64,000 bases of DNA, from NCBI GenBank assembly GCA_017618355.1, contig JAFZUL010000054.1, forward strand, positions 1 through 64,000, read 5' to 3'. A program made the translations under genes and the position numbers. This document shows positions 1 through 9,755 of the stretch, in pieces. Below the pieces are notes generated by a model. The model saw only the letters and a list, made by a program, of their open reading frames with translations. It ran no database searches and had not been told where the DNA came from. Each line of letters opens with the position of its first letter. The first letter of the stretch is position 1. The DNA comes from Muribaculaceae bacterium. Lineage in GTDB: Bacteria; Bacteroidota; Bacteroidia; Bacteroidales; Muribaculaceae.

Positions 1-494
1 CCGGTATCAGTGCCACCTTGCTCGATATCAAGAAAGAAAACATCCGCAAAGCGCTCGCCAACTTTGAGGCTTTAGAGCACCGCCTCGAGTTTGTGCGCAC
101 GCTCAACGGCGTGAGATATATCAACGACTCCAAAGCTACCAATGTGAACTCCACTTGGTATGCCCTCGAGAGCATGACCGACCCAGTGGTTCTTATTCTT
201 GGTGGCAAAGACAAAGGCAACGACTACAGTGAGATAGAGGAATTTGTAAAAGAGAAAGTTGTCGCCTTGGTGTGCTTGGGCGTTGACAACAGCAAGCTGC
301 ATGCCTTCTTCGACGGCAAAGTGCCTGTGATAGAGGATGCCCGCAGCATGGCTGAGTGTGTAGAAAAATGCCATGCTCTCGCTAAAGACGGCAACACCGT
401 GCTGCTGTCACCCTGCTGCGCCAGCTTTGACCTGTTCAAGAGTTACGAGGACCGTGGCGCACAATTTAAGGAATGTGTTAACAATTTAGAGTAG
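1..494 (+). CDS. murD: UDP-N-acetylmuramoylalanine--D-glutamate ligase (MurD), C-terminal part
   Basis: Open from the window edge in frame 3 and ends at TAG 492-494; the N-terminal two thirds lie outside the window. The visible part is the end of the Mur-ligase central domain and the whole C-terminal (glutamate-ligase) domain. It contains the NDSKATN motif (from about position 126), the ILGGKDKG stretch and the LLSPCCASFDLFKSYEDRG block typical of MurD. The enzyme adds D-glutamate to UDP-MurNAc-L-Ala in the cytoplasm. It is followed after 10 bp by ftsW on the same strand, the usual dcw order. A TTG at 18 is inside the gene and is not a start. Confidence 0.95.
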   Translation, partial: GISATLLDIKKENIRKALANFEALEHRLEFVRTLNGVRYINDSKATNVNSTWYALESMTDPVVLILGGKDKGNDYSEIEEFVKEKVVALVCLGVDNSKLHAFFDGKVPVIEDARSMAECVEKCHALAKDGNTVLLSPCCASFDLFKSYEDRGAQFKECVNNLE

Positions 495-504
495 TAATTC
501 TGAT

Positions 505-1842
505 ATGAGTGAGAAAGAGAAAATATCAAGATATAGGGAAATGACCATGCGCTATGGCGACCCATGGATTTGGGGTATCTACCTTACCCTGGTGGTTGTG
601 TCGATAGTGGAGTCCTATTCCGCGTCGAGCCGCGACGTGGCTCTGATGGGAGTGTATGAGCCCATCATCAAGCAGGTAGCGTTCCTGCTCTTAGGCTCAT
701 TTTTCGTCATTGGTTTGAGCCGCATCAACTACAACAACAAGGTGCTGCTGCTTGTGCTAATCCCCTTGCTGTGGATTTTCACCATGGTGGCACTCATCTA
801 TGTGCTGGTGGCTGGTGAGGTGGTCAATGGCGCGCAGCGTGCATTCACGATACCCGTCATTGGGTTGTCGGTGCAACCGTCGGAGTTGGCTAAACTCTCG
901 GCGGTAACGGCTCTAGCCTATATTATGGCCAAAAACCAGGGAGACCGTGACGTATCGACTAAGGGTGTTGCCGTGTCGGCTGCCTTAGTGGCTGTTTTTG
1001 GTGCGCTGATGATTAACAGTGGTTTGACCAACACTCTGCTGCTTATGGCCATCAGTGCCGCTATGTTTGTGGTGGGCGGTGCCCGTCTCAAAAAGTTGTT
1101 TGCTGTGTTGGCGATATATGCCGTTGTGGGTGGCCTGTTCTGGGTGTGGAAAGACCTCAGCGACAAGCGCGAGGAGAATATGCGCCAGGTTACAGCCATT
1201 CAAGAAACTCAAGCTGCTACTGTTGACAAGAGTAAGGTCGTGAACCGCCACGGCATGCGCAAAGACCGCATCTATAACTGGCTTCATCGCTATGAGCTGC
1301 TTCATGATTCAGTCAATAGTCAGAACTCGCAGGAGATGTTCTCTATTATGGCACAAGCTCATGGTGGACTGTGGGGCGTGGGCATAGGCAACTCGCGCGA
1401 GTGCAGCCGCTTGCCTCTGGCCTTCAGCGACTACATATTCTCTATTATTATGGAGGAGATAGGCTTTGTGGGAGGCATCTTTTTGATAATCTTGTATCTG
1501 TGGTTGCTGTCGCGAGCGGCGATGATAGCGCGGCGATGTCACCGTGTGCTGCCGGCGTTGCTCATCATCGGTATGGCGGCGATGATCACGTTCCAGGCGC
1601 TGTTCCACATGGCAATCAACACTGGTGTGTTCCCCGTATCGGGCGAGCCGTTGCCGCTAATCTCCAAGGGAGGTACATCAATTTTAGTTACAAGTATCGC
1701 TATTGGTGTGATGCTCAGTGTGAGCCGCACTATCGCCAACAATGTAAATGGAAAGAACAAGGATGACGGCAACAATCTGCCTAGCGGCCTTGATGCCCGA
1801 AATCCATCAGAAATACCTGTAAAAAATGAGTGGAAATCATAA
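505..1842 (+). CDS. ftsW: Septal peptidoglycan polymerase FtsW (SEDS family)
   Basis: 445 residues with about ten hydrophobic segments, matching FtsW/RodA/SpoVE. The SEDS signatures are visible: QPSELAK near residue 126 and, near the C-terminus, the GEPLPLISKGGTSIL block. There is a long extracytoplasmic loop around residues 215-280. FtsW polymerises lipid II into glycan strands at the septum together with a class B PBP. It starts at ATG 505, 10 bp after murD. Its last 17 bases overlap the start of murG (1826), consistent with translational coupling. The position between murD and murG favours FtsW over RodA. Confidence 0.95.
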   Translation: MSEKEKISRYREMTMRYGDPWIWGIYLTLVVVSIVESYSASSRDVALMGVYEPIIKQVAFLLLGSFFVIGLSRINYNNKVLLLVLIPLLWIFTMVALIYVLVAGEVVNGAQRAFTIPVIGLSVQPSELAKLSAVTALAYIMAKNQGDRDVSTKGVAVSAALVAVFGALMINSGLTNTLLLMAISAAMFVVGGARLKKLFAVLAIYAVVGGLFWVWKDLSDKREENMRQVTAIQETQAATVDKSKVVNRHGMRKDRIYNWLHRYELLHDSVNSQNSQEMFSIMAQAHGGLWGVGIGNSRECSRLPLAFSDYIFSIIMEEIGFVGGIFLIILYLWLLSRAAMIARRCHRVLPALLIIGMAAMITFQALFHMAINTGVFPVSGEPLPLISKGGTSILVTSIAIGVMLSVSRTIANNVNGKNKDDGNNLPSGLDARNPSEIPVKNEWKS

Positions 1843-2941
1843 CAAACTGAAAGTGTTGATAAGTGGCGGTGGCACAGGTGGGCACATCTTTCCCGCCTTG
1901 TCGATAGCCAACGAAGTCAAGCGCCGCGTGCCGCAAGCCGATATCTTGTTTGTGGGCGCAGAGGGACGCATGGAGATGGAGCGAGTGCCAGCTGCGGGCT
2001 ATGAGATTAAGGGTCTGCCAGTGGTTGGCTTTGACCGTAAGCGCTTGTGGCGCAATGTCAAAGTGCTCTATCAACTCAAGAAGAGCATGACTATGGCCCG
2101 CGACATCCTTGAGCAGTTCCAGCCCAACGTGGCAGTGGGCGTGGGTGGCTATGCCAGCGGTCCCATGCTGCGCGAGTGCCAGAAGCACGACATCCCCACC
2201 TTACTGCAGGAGCAGAACTCCTTTGCAGGCGTTGCCAACAAGCTGCTTGCCAAGAATGCGCAGTGCATCTGTGTGGCATACGAGGGAATGGAACGCTACT
2301 TCCCCGCCGATAAGATTGTGCTCACGGGAAATCCCGTGCGCCGCTCGTTGCTCGAGTGTGAGACGTCGCCCGAGGAAGCGCGCAAGGCGTTTGACCTCGA
2401 CCCTGATAAGCGCACCATCCTGATAGTGGGTGGCAGCTTGGGTGCCCGCACCATCAACGATAGTATCATCGCTGGGCTGCGCACCATAGGCAAGCACGAC
2501 GACATCCAGGTGATATGGCAGTCGGGCAAAATCTATGATGAGCGTTGCCGCGAAGCCCTTATCTCATCGCAGGTCACTAATATCAAGCAGATGCCGTTCA
2601 TTAGCAATATGGACTTGGCCTATCGTGCTGCCAATCTGGTGATTTCACGTGCAGGGGCAAGTTCTATCAGCGAGTTGCAGCTGCTAGGCAAGGCGTCGCT
2701 GCTGGTGCCCTCGCCAAATGTTGCCGAGGATCATCAGACCAAGAACGCGATGGCACTTGTCAACCGTAACGCCGCTTTGATGATTCCCGATAGCGATGCA
2801 GGCTTCAAACTTGTTGACGTGATGCTGAACACGATAGAGGAAGAACGCGTCCTCGAGATGCTTAGCGAAAACGTGTCGAAGATGGCGCTGCGCGACTCGG
2901 CCGAGAAAATCGTAGATAAAGTGCTGCAAATAGCAAAATAA
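1826..2941 (+). CDS. murG: UDP-GlcNAc:lipid I N-acetylglucosaminyltransferase MurG
   Basis: 371 residues, the usual MurG length. The N-terminal glycine loop GGGTGGHIFPAL (about residues 12-23), the GVGGYASGP loop (about 106) and the C-terminal donor-site region with GASSISE and EDHQTKNA are all visible. It converts lipid I to lipid II on the inner face of the membrane (GT28 family). It overlaps the ftsW end by 17 bp in a different frame and lies in the dcw operon. Confidence 0.97.
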   Translation: MSGNHNKLKVLISGGGTGGHIFPALSIANEVKRRVPQADILFVGAEGRMEMERVPAAGYEIKGLPVVGFDRKRLWRNVKVLYQLKKSMTMARDILEQFQPNVAVGVGGYASGPMLRECQKHDIPTLLQEQNSFAGVANKLLAKNAQCICVAYEGMERYFPADKIVLTGNPVRRSLLECETSPEEARKAFDLDPDKRTILIVGGSLGARTINDSIIAGLRTIGKHDDIQVIWQSGKIYDERCREALISSQVTNIKQMPFISNMDLAYRAANLVISRAGASSISELQLLGKASLLVPSPNVAEDHQTKNAMALVNRNAALMIPDSDAGFKLVDVMLNTIEEERVLEMLSENVSKMALRDSAEKIVDKVLQIAK

Positions 2942-3006
2942 GTTATAAGTGTTAAGTGACCCTCAACTCTGTACTCTATACTCTACACTCTATACACTGT
3001 ACCATT

Positions 3007-4389
3007 ATGAAAGATTACAAGTCATTATATTTTGTGGGTGCTGGGGGCATCGGAATGGCTGCCCTGGAGCGCTATTTCCTTGCTCAAGGCAAGAAGATTG
3101 CTGGCTATGACCGCACACCTAGTGAATTGACACATGCCCTCGTTGATGAGGGAGTGGAAATCTTCTTTGATGAGAATCCCGATCTGATTCCCGAATATTG
3201 CCGCGATCCGGAGACCACGCTGGTGGTTTACACTCCTGCCGTCCCCGACAGCCATGCAGGGCTCCGATATTTTCGTGACAACGGCTTTGAGGTGGTTAAG
3301 CGTGCCAAGGTGCTGGGTCTCGTCACCGAGAGCAGCAAGGGCCTGTGCTTTGCCGGCACTCATGGCAAGACCACCACGTCGAGCATGGCGGCTCACATCC
3401 TCACTGTGGCTGGGGTAGGGTGCAACGCCTTCCTAGGCGGCGTGCTTCGCAACTACAACAGCAATTTCCTGCTGGCTCCCGAGAGCCCTTATTCAGTGAT
3501 TGAGGCCGACGAGTTTGACCGCTCGTTCCACCATCTGAAACCCTATATAGCCGTCATTACCAGCACCGACCCTGACCATCTCGACATCTACGGCACCTAC
3601 GAGAACTATCTCGAGAGCTTCGCCCATTTCACCGAGTTGGTACGCAGCGATGGCGCATTGATAGTGCATACAGGTCTTGCCTTGAAACCCCGTGTGGCAG
3701 AAGGAGTTAAGATTTACACATATTCAAAAGACGACGGCGATTTCCATGCTAGCAACGTGCGCAAGGGCAATGGCGAGATTGTCTTCGACTTGGTTACTCC
3801 GTGGGAGACAATTGCCGATATCAAGCTCGGCGTTCCAGTAGATATAAATATCGAGAATGCGATAGCCTCGATGGCGGCATGCCGTCTTGAGGGCATCTCG
3901 GCCGAGGCTATGCGCGAGGCGATAGCTTCCTTCCAGGGTGCTAAGCGCCGCTTTGAGTTCTGGCTCAAGGAACCTGGCGAAAAGGGTAAAGTGGTCATTG
4001 ACGACTATGCTCATCATCCCAACGAACTCTTGGCGAGCATCAAGAGCGTTCGTGACCTCTATGATGGCCGAAAGCTCACAGTGATGTTCCAGCCTCACCT
4101 CTATACACGCACCCGCGATTTCGCATCCGAGTTTGCTGCTTCTCTTTCTCATGCCGACGAGGTGATTTTGTTGCCCATTTATCCTGCTCGCGAGCTTCCA
4201 ATAGAGGGAATTACGAGCGAAATTATATTAAAAGATGTGAAATGTGCGAAAAAATCAATTTATTCTAAAGAAAATTTGATTAAGTCGATACATTTGCTTA
4301 ACTTTGATATTTTATTAGTGCTTGGGGCAGGCGACATTGTTGATCTGCTACCACAAATTTGTGAAGAAGTAAAGAAACAATCTTTGTAG
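3007..4389 (+). CDS. murC: UDP-N-acetylmuramate--L-alanine ligase MurC
   Basis: 460 residues from ATG 3007. The Rossmann-like start GAGGIGMAAL, the ATP P-loop GTHGKTTTSSM (about 118-128), the EADEFDRSF motif and the DDYAHHPNE motif are typical of MurC. A GTG at 2956 would add 17 residues encoded in a low-complexity ACTCTA repeat and is rejected as start. The enzyme adds L-Ala to UDP-MurNAc. It follows murG after a 65 bp spacer made of short CTCTA repeats, an odd gap for this otherwise tight operon. It ends with TAG. Confidence 0.96.
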   Translation: MKDYKSLYFVGAGGIGMAALERYFLAQGKKIAGYDRTPSELTHALVDEGVEIFFDENPDLIPEYCRDPETTLVVYTPAVPDSHAGLRYFRDNGFEVVKRAKVLGLVTESSKGLCFAGTHGKTTTSSMAAHILTVAGVGCNAFLGGVLRNYNSNFLLAPESPYSVIEADEFDRSFHHLKPYIAVITSTDPDHLDIYGTYENYLESFAHFTELVRSDGALIVHTGLALKPRVAEGVKIYTYSKDDGDFHASNVRKGNGEIVFDLVTPWETIADIKLGVPVDINIENAIASMAACRLEGISAEAMREAIASFQGAKRRFEFWLKEPGEKGKVVIDDYAHHPNELLASIKSVRDLYDGRKLTVMFQPHLYTRTRDFASEFAASLSHADEVILLPIYPARELPIEGITSEIILKDVKCAKKSIYSKENLIKSIHLLNFDILLVLGAGDIVDLLPQICEEVKKQSL

Positions 4390-4407
4390 AAGTAAAACGA
4401 TAGTTAC

Positions 4408-5394
4408 TTGAAATACTTACGCTACATATTGCTTTTAGCGCTCTTGGCGTTGCTCATTGGAGGTACCTTCTGGGCAAGGAACAAGGGGCGCGATGAGGCA
4501 TGCACCGAGATACAGGTGGAGATTGAGAACAACGAGGGCTTAAATTTTGTCACTCCTGCTTATGTAATCGAGGAGCTTGAGCGCAAGCACATTATCGTTA
4601 AGAACGTGCCCGTGTGGCAGATCAACGTGGAGGAAATTGAGAATGTGCTCTCCCAGTCGCAGTATATCGAGTCGGTGGAGTGCATGTTTGTAAACGGTGG
4701 CGTTCTGAAAATAAACGTTTCGCAAATCGTGCCCGTGATGCGCGTGTTTGACGGCGACCAGTCCTACTATGTCAATAAGCAGGGCAAACGCATGACCGCC
4801 GTAGCCAACTGCAATATCGATGTGCCTGTCGTGCAGGGGCATTTCACCAATAAGTTCACGCCCATGCGCCTGCTGCCTCTGGTGCAGTATGTGGAGAGCG
4901 ACTCGGCGTTGAAGGCACTGGTGACAATGTACTGCATTGGCGACACTAACAATATAATACTTGTGCCTTCGGTGAAGGGCCATGTCATAAACATTGGCAA
5001 CTGTAACAGTTTTGAGTCGAAGTTCAGAAAACTCAAGCTGTTCTATAAAAAGGTGATGCCAGTGAAAGGGTGGATGTACTACGACACCATCTCGGTGAAG
5101 TGGGACTACCAGATTGTTGCCACACGACGCGACAAGCTGGTGGAGGTAAAGAATGTTTATGATCCCGATGAGGACGAGAAAGCCGATGATCCCGGCACCA
5201 TGCGAGTGAGTGATAACAGCAAGGCTCCAGTCAATAAGATGGCTACCGAGAAGCCAACTTCCATGCCTTTGACCACCACTCCTGCCGAGAATAAGGGCGA
5301 TGTCCAGAAACCTCCCGAGACTTCGCCACCAAAGGAGAAACCTAAGGAAAAAGAAAAACCAAAGGAAACTCCTAAAGAGAAGAAATCCACTTAA
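4408..5394 (+). CDS. ftsQ: Cell division protein FtsQ with long charged C-terminal tail
   Basis: 328 residues from a TTG start at 4408; no in-frame ATG is available near the hydrophobic N-terminus. There is one N-terminal membrane helix (about residues 4-22), then a POTRA-like segment beginning at the conserved ENNEGLNFVTPAYV region, then the FtsQ beta domain. The last ~75 residues are Lys/Pro/Glu-rich low complexity. It sits between murC and ftsA as expected for the FtsQ of the FtsQLB divisome complex. Sequence similarity to well-studied FtsQ is weak, so the call rests on position and topology. Confidence 0.88.
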   Translation: MKYLRYILLLALLALLIGGTFWARNKGRDEACTEIQVEIENNEGLNFVTPAYVIEELERKHIIVKNVPVWQINVEEIENVLSQSQYIESVECMFVNGGVLKINVSQIVPVMRVFDGDQSYYVNKQGKRMTAVANCNIDVPVVQGHFTNKFTPMRLLPLVQYVESDSALKALVTMYCIGDTNNIILVPSVKGHVINIGNCNSFESKFRKLKLFYKKVMPVKGWMYYDTISVKWDYQIVATRRDKLVEVKNVYDPDEDEKADDPGTMRVSDNSKAPVNKMATEKPTSMPLTTTPAENKGDVQKPPETSPPKEKPKEKEKPKETPKEKKST

Positions 5395-5432
5395 ACTTAA
5401 CACTTTGTACTAAATACTTAACACTTATATAT

Positions 5433-6809
5433 ATGAGCAAGTCACAATACATAGCAGCTTTAGAGATTGGCAGTTCGAAGATTGTGGGTGCCATAGCCGA
5501 GAAGAACAATGCCGGATATGTGCAGATCAATCATCTCGAAGTGGAGAAACTCATCAACAGCGTTAGGCATGGATGCGTGCAGAACGTGGAAAACACTAAA
5601 GGGTGTATCAATAGCATCATCAGGAAATTGGAAAACCGCATTGATGGCACTATCGACGAGGTGTATGTGGGATTCAGCGGACGTTCGCTGCACAGCGAGC
5701 CCACCGAGGTGAATCACACCCTTGACGCTACCGTTCCCATTACCGACGAAGTGCTCGACCGCATTGTGGCCGAGGCAGGTCGTGACCCCATCAAGAACTA
5801 TGAGACTATCAAAGTGGTGCCACGCACCTACTACGTTGACAAAAACGAGACCAAGAGCCCGAGCGGGCAGTTTGGCTCGAACATCAACATAAAGCTCAAC
5901 CTGATAGTCGCCAAGCCTAACCTCAAGCTCAATCTCGACCGTGTGATGTCTGGTTCTACACGAGTGCGCGAGTATCTTGTCACTCCGCTGGTAGTTGCCG
6001 ACGAGATACTTGAGTCGTCGGAGAAGTCGCTGGGCTGCATGCTGGTGGACTTGGGTGCCGAGACCACAACGGTGTCGATCTACAAAGATGGCTCGCTGGT
6101 ATATCTCACAACACTGCCGCTGGGTGGCCGTAACATCACCCGCGACATCACAGTGGGTCTCAACATATTGGAAGACACAGCCGAGCGTGTGAAGAAAAAC
6201 ATCAGTAACCCTCTCGACAAGAACGTGGACCACATCTCTATTGAGGGTGTTAACTCTACCGATGCCGCCAACTATATCGCTGCTCGCACAGGTGAGATTA
6301 TCGCCAACATCAAGCAACAGATTTCCTATGCTGGCGTGAAGATTGTTGACCTGCACAACATTGTACTCATAGGCGGAGGCGCACAGCTTCAAGGTGTCGC
6401 CCGCCGCATTGAGGACGAGATAAAGCTCAAGGTTCGTTTGGGCTCTTATCCTAAGACGCTTAACATTCTCGACCACAATATCAACCGTGCCGAGTATGTG
6501 CAGCTATTCTCGCTGCTCTCAAATGCAGCGCACAATTTGCCCATCAATCAGTCGTGCGTGCGTTTGAATACCTACGGTAATGCCGAGGATGATTATGTAG
6601 CTCCCGACTATGGCTATCGTGGCAATGACGATGGCGGCGATTCCGGCTATGGCCGCTTCCGCGAAGAGGAACCCACACGACCCAATAAACCAGCTCGTCC
6701 TGAGCCCAATGAGCGCCCAGAGCCCAAGCGCCGCAAGGGGTTGTCGTGGCTTGATAAGGCCCGTCAGAAGATGGAGAAGTTGATGACCGAAGACGACGTT
6801 GACGATTAA
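5433..6809 (+). CDS. ftsA: Cell division protein FtsA (actin-like FtsZ membrane anchor)
   Basis: 458 residues. The actin-family phosphate-1 motif ALEIGSSKIVGAIAE lies at residues 9-23, the phosphate-2 motif LVDLGAETTTVSIYK at about 209, and the adenosine motif VLIGGGAQLQGV at about 311. A disordered Asp/Gly/Pro/Arg-rich linker (about 385-435) separates the ATPase core from a C-terminal amphipathic helix (GLSWLDKARQKMEKLM), the membrane-targeting element of FtsA. It tethers FtsZ filaments to the membrane. It is separated from ftsQ by a 38 bp AACACTT-type repeat and lies upstream of ftsZ. Confidence 0.96.
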   Translation: MSKSQYIAALEIGSSKIVGAIAEKNNAGYVQINHLEVEKLINSVRHGCVQNVENTKGCINSIIRKLENRIDGTIDEVYVGFSGRSLHSEPTEVNHTLDATVPITDEVLDRIVAEAGRDPIKNYETIKVVPRTYYVDKNETKSPSGQFGSNINIKLNLIVAKPNLKLNLDRVMSGSTRVREYLVTPLVVADEILESSEKSLGCMLVDLGAETTTVSIYKDGSLVYLTTLPLGGRNITRDITVGLNILEDTAERVKKNISNPLDKNVDHISIEGVNSTDAANYIAARTGEIIANIKQQISYAGVKIVDLHNIVLIGGGAQLQGVARRIEDEIKLKVRLGSYPKTLNILDHNINRAEYVQLFSLLSNAAHNLPINQSCVRLNTYGNAEDDYVAPDYGYRGNDDGGDSGYGRFREEEPTRPNKPARPEPNERPEPKRRKGLSWLDKARQKMEKLMTEDDVDD

Positions 6810-6875
6810 AAAACCATTACTTCATCAGGCAAATTCTTCAAAAGATTTTTTCACTAGTAAACAACATCAACAGAT

Positions 6876-8294
6876 ATGGATAAAAAAGACGGTATTGCAG
6901 GCAATGTCAAAGCTAGCGAGAACAAGACCCCAATGATGCCAGAGCAGAAAGACATTTTTGGAGAGATTGACGCCGACCCTGGGTTTGGCAATCGCGAGAC
7001 TCCCGATGGAGGGAAAGAGCCTTGCTTGATTAAGGTGATAGGAATTGGTGGCGGTGGCAACAATGCCATCAACCACATGTATAAACAAGACATAAATGGC
7101 GTGTCGTTCGTGGTGATGAACACCGACCGGCAGGCCCTGAACAACTCGCCGGTGCCCAATCGTGTGCTCATAGGCCCCAACACGACCTTTGGACTGGGAG
7201 CCGGCAACAAGCCTGAGTTGGCAAAGCAGGCTGCCGAGGAGAGCGAGGCCGAAATTGCCGCACTCTTCGACGACGAGACCAAGATGGTGTTTATCACCGC
7301 CGGTATGGGTGGTGGCACCGGAACTGGCGCTGCTCCCGTGGTGGCTCGCATCGCTCGTGAGAAGGGCGTGCTCACCATTGGAATTGTCACCATCCCCTTC
7401 CTCTTTGAGGGCAAGAAGAAAATCATAAAGGCTCTTAGCGGTGCCGACGAGATGCAGAAGTACGTTGATGCTCTGCTCATCATCAACAATGAGCGTTTGA
7501 GCGAGATTTACCCCGATTTGAACTTTATGAACGCCTTTGGCAAGGCCGACGACACGCTGTCGGTGGCCGCGCGCAGCATCAGCGACATGATAAATGTTGA
7601 CGGATATATCAACCTCGACTTCAACGATGTGAACACCACATTGCGTGAGGGCGGTGTGGCAATCATCAGTTCGGGTTATGGCGAGGGTGACCAGCGTGTG
7701 ACCAAGGCTATTCAAGATGCTCTCAACTCACCACTGCTCAAGAACCGTGACATCTATGGCTCACAGCGCATTTTGATGAACATCTACTATTCTCGCAATG
7801 CTAAGGATGAGTTCAAGATGAGCGAGATAGACGAGATGAAGAACTTCATGGCGCAGTTCACCCTCGATCACGATATGATTTGGGGCGTTGCCTACGATGA
7901 TACACTTGGCGATAAGATAAAGATCACCATGCTTGCCTCAGGATTCAATGTGTCGCTCGACGCCGAGACGGCATTGGCTGAGGGTGAGAATAAGGGCGAG
8001 ACCAAGACCGTGTCTGCAGCCAGCCGCATTGAGCAGGAGTATGGCGATAAGTTCAACGACCTCGACCTTGAGCGCGCTATGGCTCAATACATCGTGCTGC
8101 GACCTGAGGACATTGACAACGATGAGATAGTTGACTTGCTCGAGAAGAATCCAGCCTTCAAGCGCGACCAGCAAGTGAAGAACGTGTTCCGCGAGTTGCA
8201 GAGTGCACCCTCAAAGCCCGCACAAACCAAGCCCGCTTCACCCATCGGCAAAAAGAAAGGCACCACCACAGGAACTATATCGTTTGGCGACTAA
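6876..8294 (+). CDS. ftsZ: Cell division GTPase FtsZ
   Basis: 472 residues. The tubulin-family glycine-rich loop GIGGGGNNAINHM lies near residue 53 and the signature loop GMGGGTGTGAAP near 146. The T7 region and a long C-terminal linker follow. FtsZ polymerises into the cytokinetic ring. The ~45-residue N-terminal extension before the GTPase fold is longer than in E. coli. It is the last division gene of the cluster, 66 bp after ftsA. Confidence 0.98.
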   Translation: MDKKDGIAGNVKASENKTPMMPEQKDIFGEIDADPGFGNRETPDGGKEPCLIKVIGIGGGGNNAINHMYKQDINGVSFVVMNTDRQALNNSPVPNRVLIGPNTTFGLGAGNKPELAKQAAEESEAEIAALFDDETKMVFITAGMGGGTGTGAAPVVARIAREKGVLTIGIVTIPFLFEGKKKIIKALSGADEMQKYVDALLIINNERLSEIYPDLNFMNAFGKADDTLSVAARSISDMINVDGYINLDFNDVNTTLREGGVAIISSGYGEGDQRVTKAIQDALNSPLLKNRDIYGSQRILMNIYYSRNAKDEFKMSEIDEMKNFMAQFTLDHDMIWGVAYDDTLGDKIKITMLASGFNVSLDAETALAEGENKGETKTVSAASRIEQEYGDKFNDLDLERAMAQYIVLRPEDIDNDEIVDLLEKNPAFKRDQQVKNVFRELQSAPSKPAQTKPASPIGKKKGTTTGTISFGD

Positions 8295-8388
8295 ATAGCG
8301 ACATGTCTAGAAATTCTAGAAAATCGAGTGTGGCTAGTCAAAACTAAGAACTAAAAACTCAAAACTAAGAACTAAAACTTAGAATATA

Positions 8389-9660
8389 ATGTTAACTTTA
8401 CAAGTAATTAATGAGAATCCCGAGCATGTTATAGAGAGGCTTGCAGTAAAGCACTTTGATGCTCGAGAGCCAATAATGAGAATTGTAGAACTCGACAAGC
8501 AGCGCCGTGCAGCGCAGAAGCAGCGCGACGACAACGCCTCGCAACTCAACAAGATGGCGGCGCAGATTGGCGCCCTGATGAAGCAAGGTAAGCGCGACGA
8601 GGCTGAGCAGGCAAAGGCAGCCGTAGCTCAGTTAAAGGCTACCAACAAGGAAATTGACGACACGATGACCGCTGCCGCCAACGAGATAACAGAGATTTTG
8701 CTCACTATCCCCAATATGCCTTATGAGGGTGTGCCCGAGGGTAGCACCGCCGAAGACAATGTGGTGGAGAAGAGCGGTGGCCCTGAGCCACACCTCGGTG
8801 AGGATGCTCTGCCACACTGGGAACTCGCCAAAAAGTATAACCTAATTGACTTTGATTTAGGCGTGAAAATCACTGGCGCCGGCTTCCCCGTGTATGTGGG
8901 CAAGGGTGCTAAGTTGCAGCGCGCCCTCATCCAGTTCTTCCTCGATGAGGCTGGCAAGGCAGGTTATGTGGAAATTGAACCTCCATTGGTTGTTAATGAG
9001 GCGTCGGGTCTCGGCACCGGCCAATTGCCCGACAAGGAGGGTCAGATGTATCACTGCCAGGTAGATAATTTCTATCTCATCCCCACCGCCGAGGTGCCCG
9101 TGACAAATATCTATCGTGACGTGATTCTCAATCCTGAGGATCTGCCCAAGAAGAACTGCGCCTACAGCGCATGCTTCCGCCGTGAGGCTGGCTCCTATGG
9201 CAAAGATGTGCGCGGTCTTAACCGCCTGCATCAGTTCGACAAGGTAGAGATAGTTCGCATTGAGCGTCCTGAGGACAGCTATGCCGCTCTTGAGGAGATG
9301 AAAGACCATGTTCAGGGTCTGCTCGAGAAGCTCGAACTACCTTGGCACATCCTCCGTCTGTGTGGTGGTGACATGAGCTTCACCAGCGCTATCACCTTCG
9401 ATTTTGAGGTGTGGAGCGCAGCACAGAAACGTTGGCTCGAGGTAAGTTCGGTATCAAACTTTGAGACCTACCAGGCCAACCGTCTGAAGTGCCGCTATCG
9501 TGGCGACGACAAGAAAACCCATCTGTGCCACACTCTAAACGGTTCGGCACTGGCACTGCCCCGCATCGTTGCCGCTCTGCTCGAGAACAATCAGACCCCA
9601 GAAGGCATTCGCATCCCCAAGGCTTTGCAACGTTATACAGGGTTTGAGATTATTGACTAG
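8389..9660 (+). CDS. serS: Seryl-tRNA synthetase
   Basis: 423 residues, full length for bacterial SerRS. An N-terminal coiled-coil arm (about 30-105, Lys/Glu/Ala-rich) is followed by the class II core: motif 2 with FRREAGSYGKD near residue 263 and motif 3 NGSALALPR near 384. It charges tRNA-Ser and tRNA-Sec. It starts at ATG 8389 after a 94 bp gap holding TCTAGA motifs and AAAACTAAGAACT repeats. It may be read through from ftsZ or have its own promoter; no TAnnTTTG box was recognised in the gap. Confidence 0.97.
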   Translation: MLTLQVINENPEHVIERLAVKHFDAREPIMRIVELDKQRRAAQKQRDDNASQLNKMAAQIGALMKQGKRDEAEQAKAAVAQLKATNKEIDDTMTAAANEITEILLTIPNMPYEGVPEGSTAEDNVVEKSGGPEPHLGEDALPHWELAKKYNLIDFDLGVKITGAGFPVYVGKGAKLQRALIQFFLDEAGKAGYVEIEPPLVVNEASGLGTGQLPDKEGQMYHCQVDNFYLIPTAEVPVTNIYRDVILNPEDLPKKNCAYSACFRREAGSYGKDVRGLNRLHQFDKVEIVRIERPEDSYAALEEMKDHVQGLLEKLELPWHILRLCGGDMSFTSAITFDFEVWSAAQKRWLEVSSVSNFETYQANRLKCRYRGDDKKTHLCHTLNGSALALPRIVAALLENNQTPEGIRIPKALQRYTGFEIID

Positions 9661-9690
9661 TTATTTATAGTATTCGAGTAAAATATAAAA

Positions 9691-9720
9691 AACCATCCCT
9701 TGAGCAATCTTGGGATGGTT
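9691..9720 (-). terminator. Intrinsic terminator between serS and the small HTH gene
   Basis: Perfect 9 bp inverted repeat AACCATCCC / GGGATGGTT (9691-9699 and 9712-9720) with a 12 nt loop. On the minus strand it is followed by a T-rich tract (TTTTTTATATTTT), so it fits a terminator for the minus-strand HTH gene. It may also stop serS transcription. Confidence 0.75.
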
Positions 9721-9755
9721 ATTAGTACTATACCTTGATGAATCTAGAGTGCTGA

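Noticed and set aside
2956..3006. Upstream GTG start for murC
   Set aside because: The added residues are encoded by CTCTA repeat sequence, and ATG 3007 aligns with the normal MurC start.
5460..6476. 338-codon minus-strand frame opposite ftsA
   Set aside because: Antisense to conserved actin-fold motifs of FtsA; no independent support.
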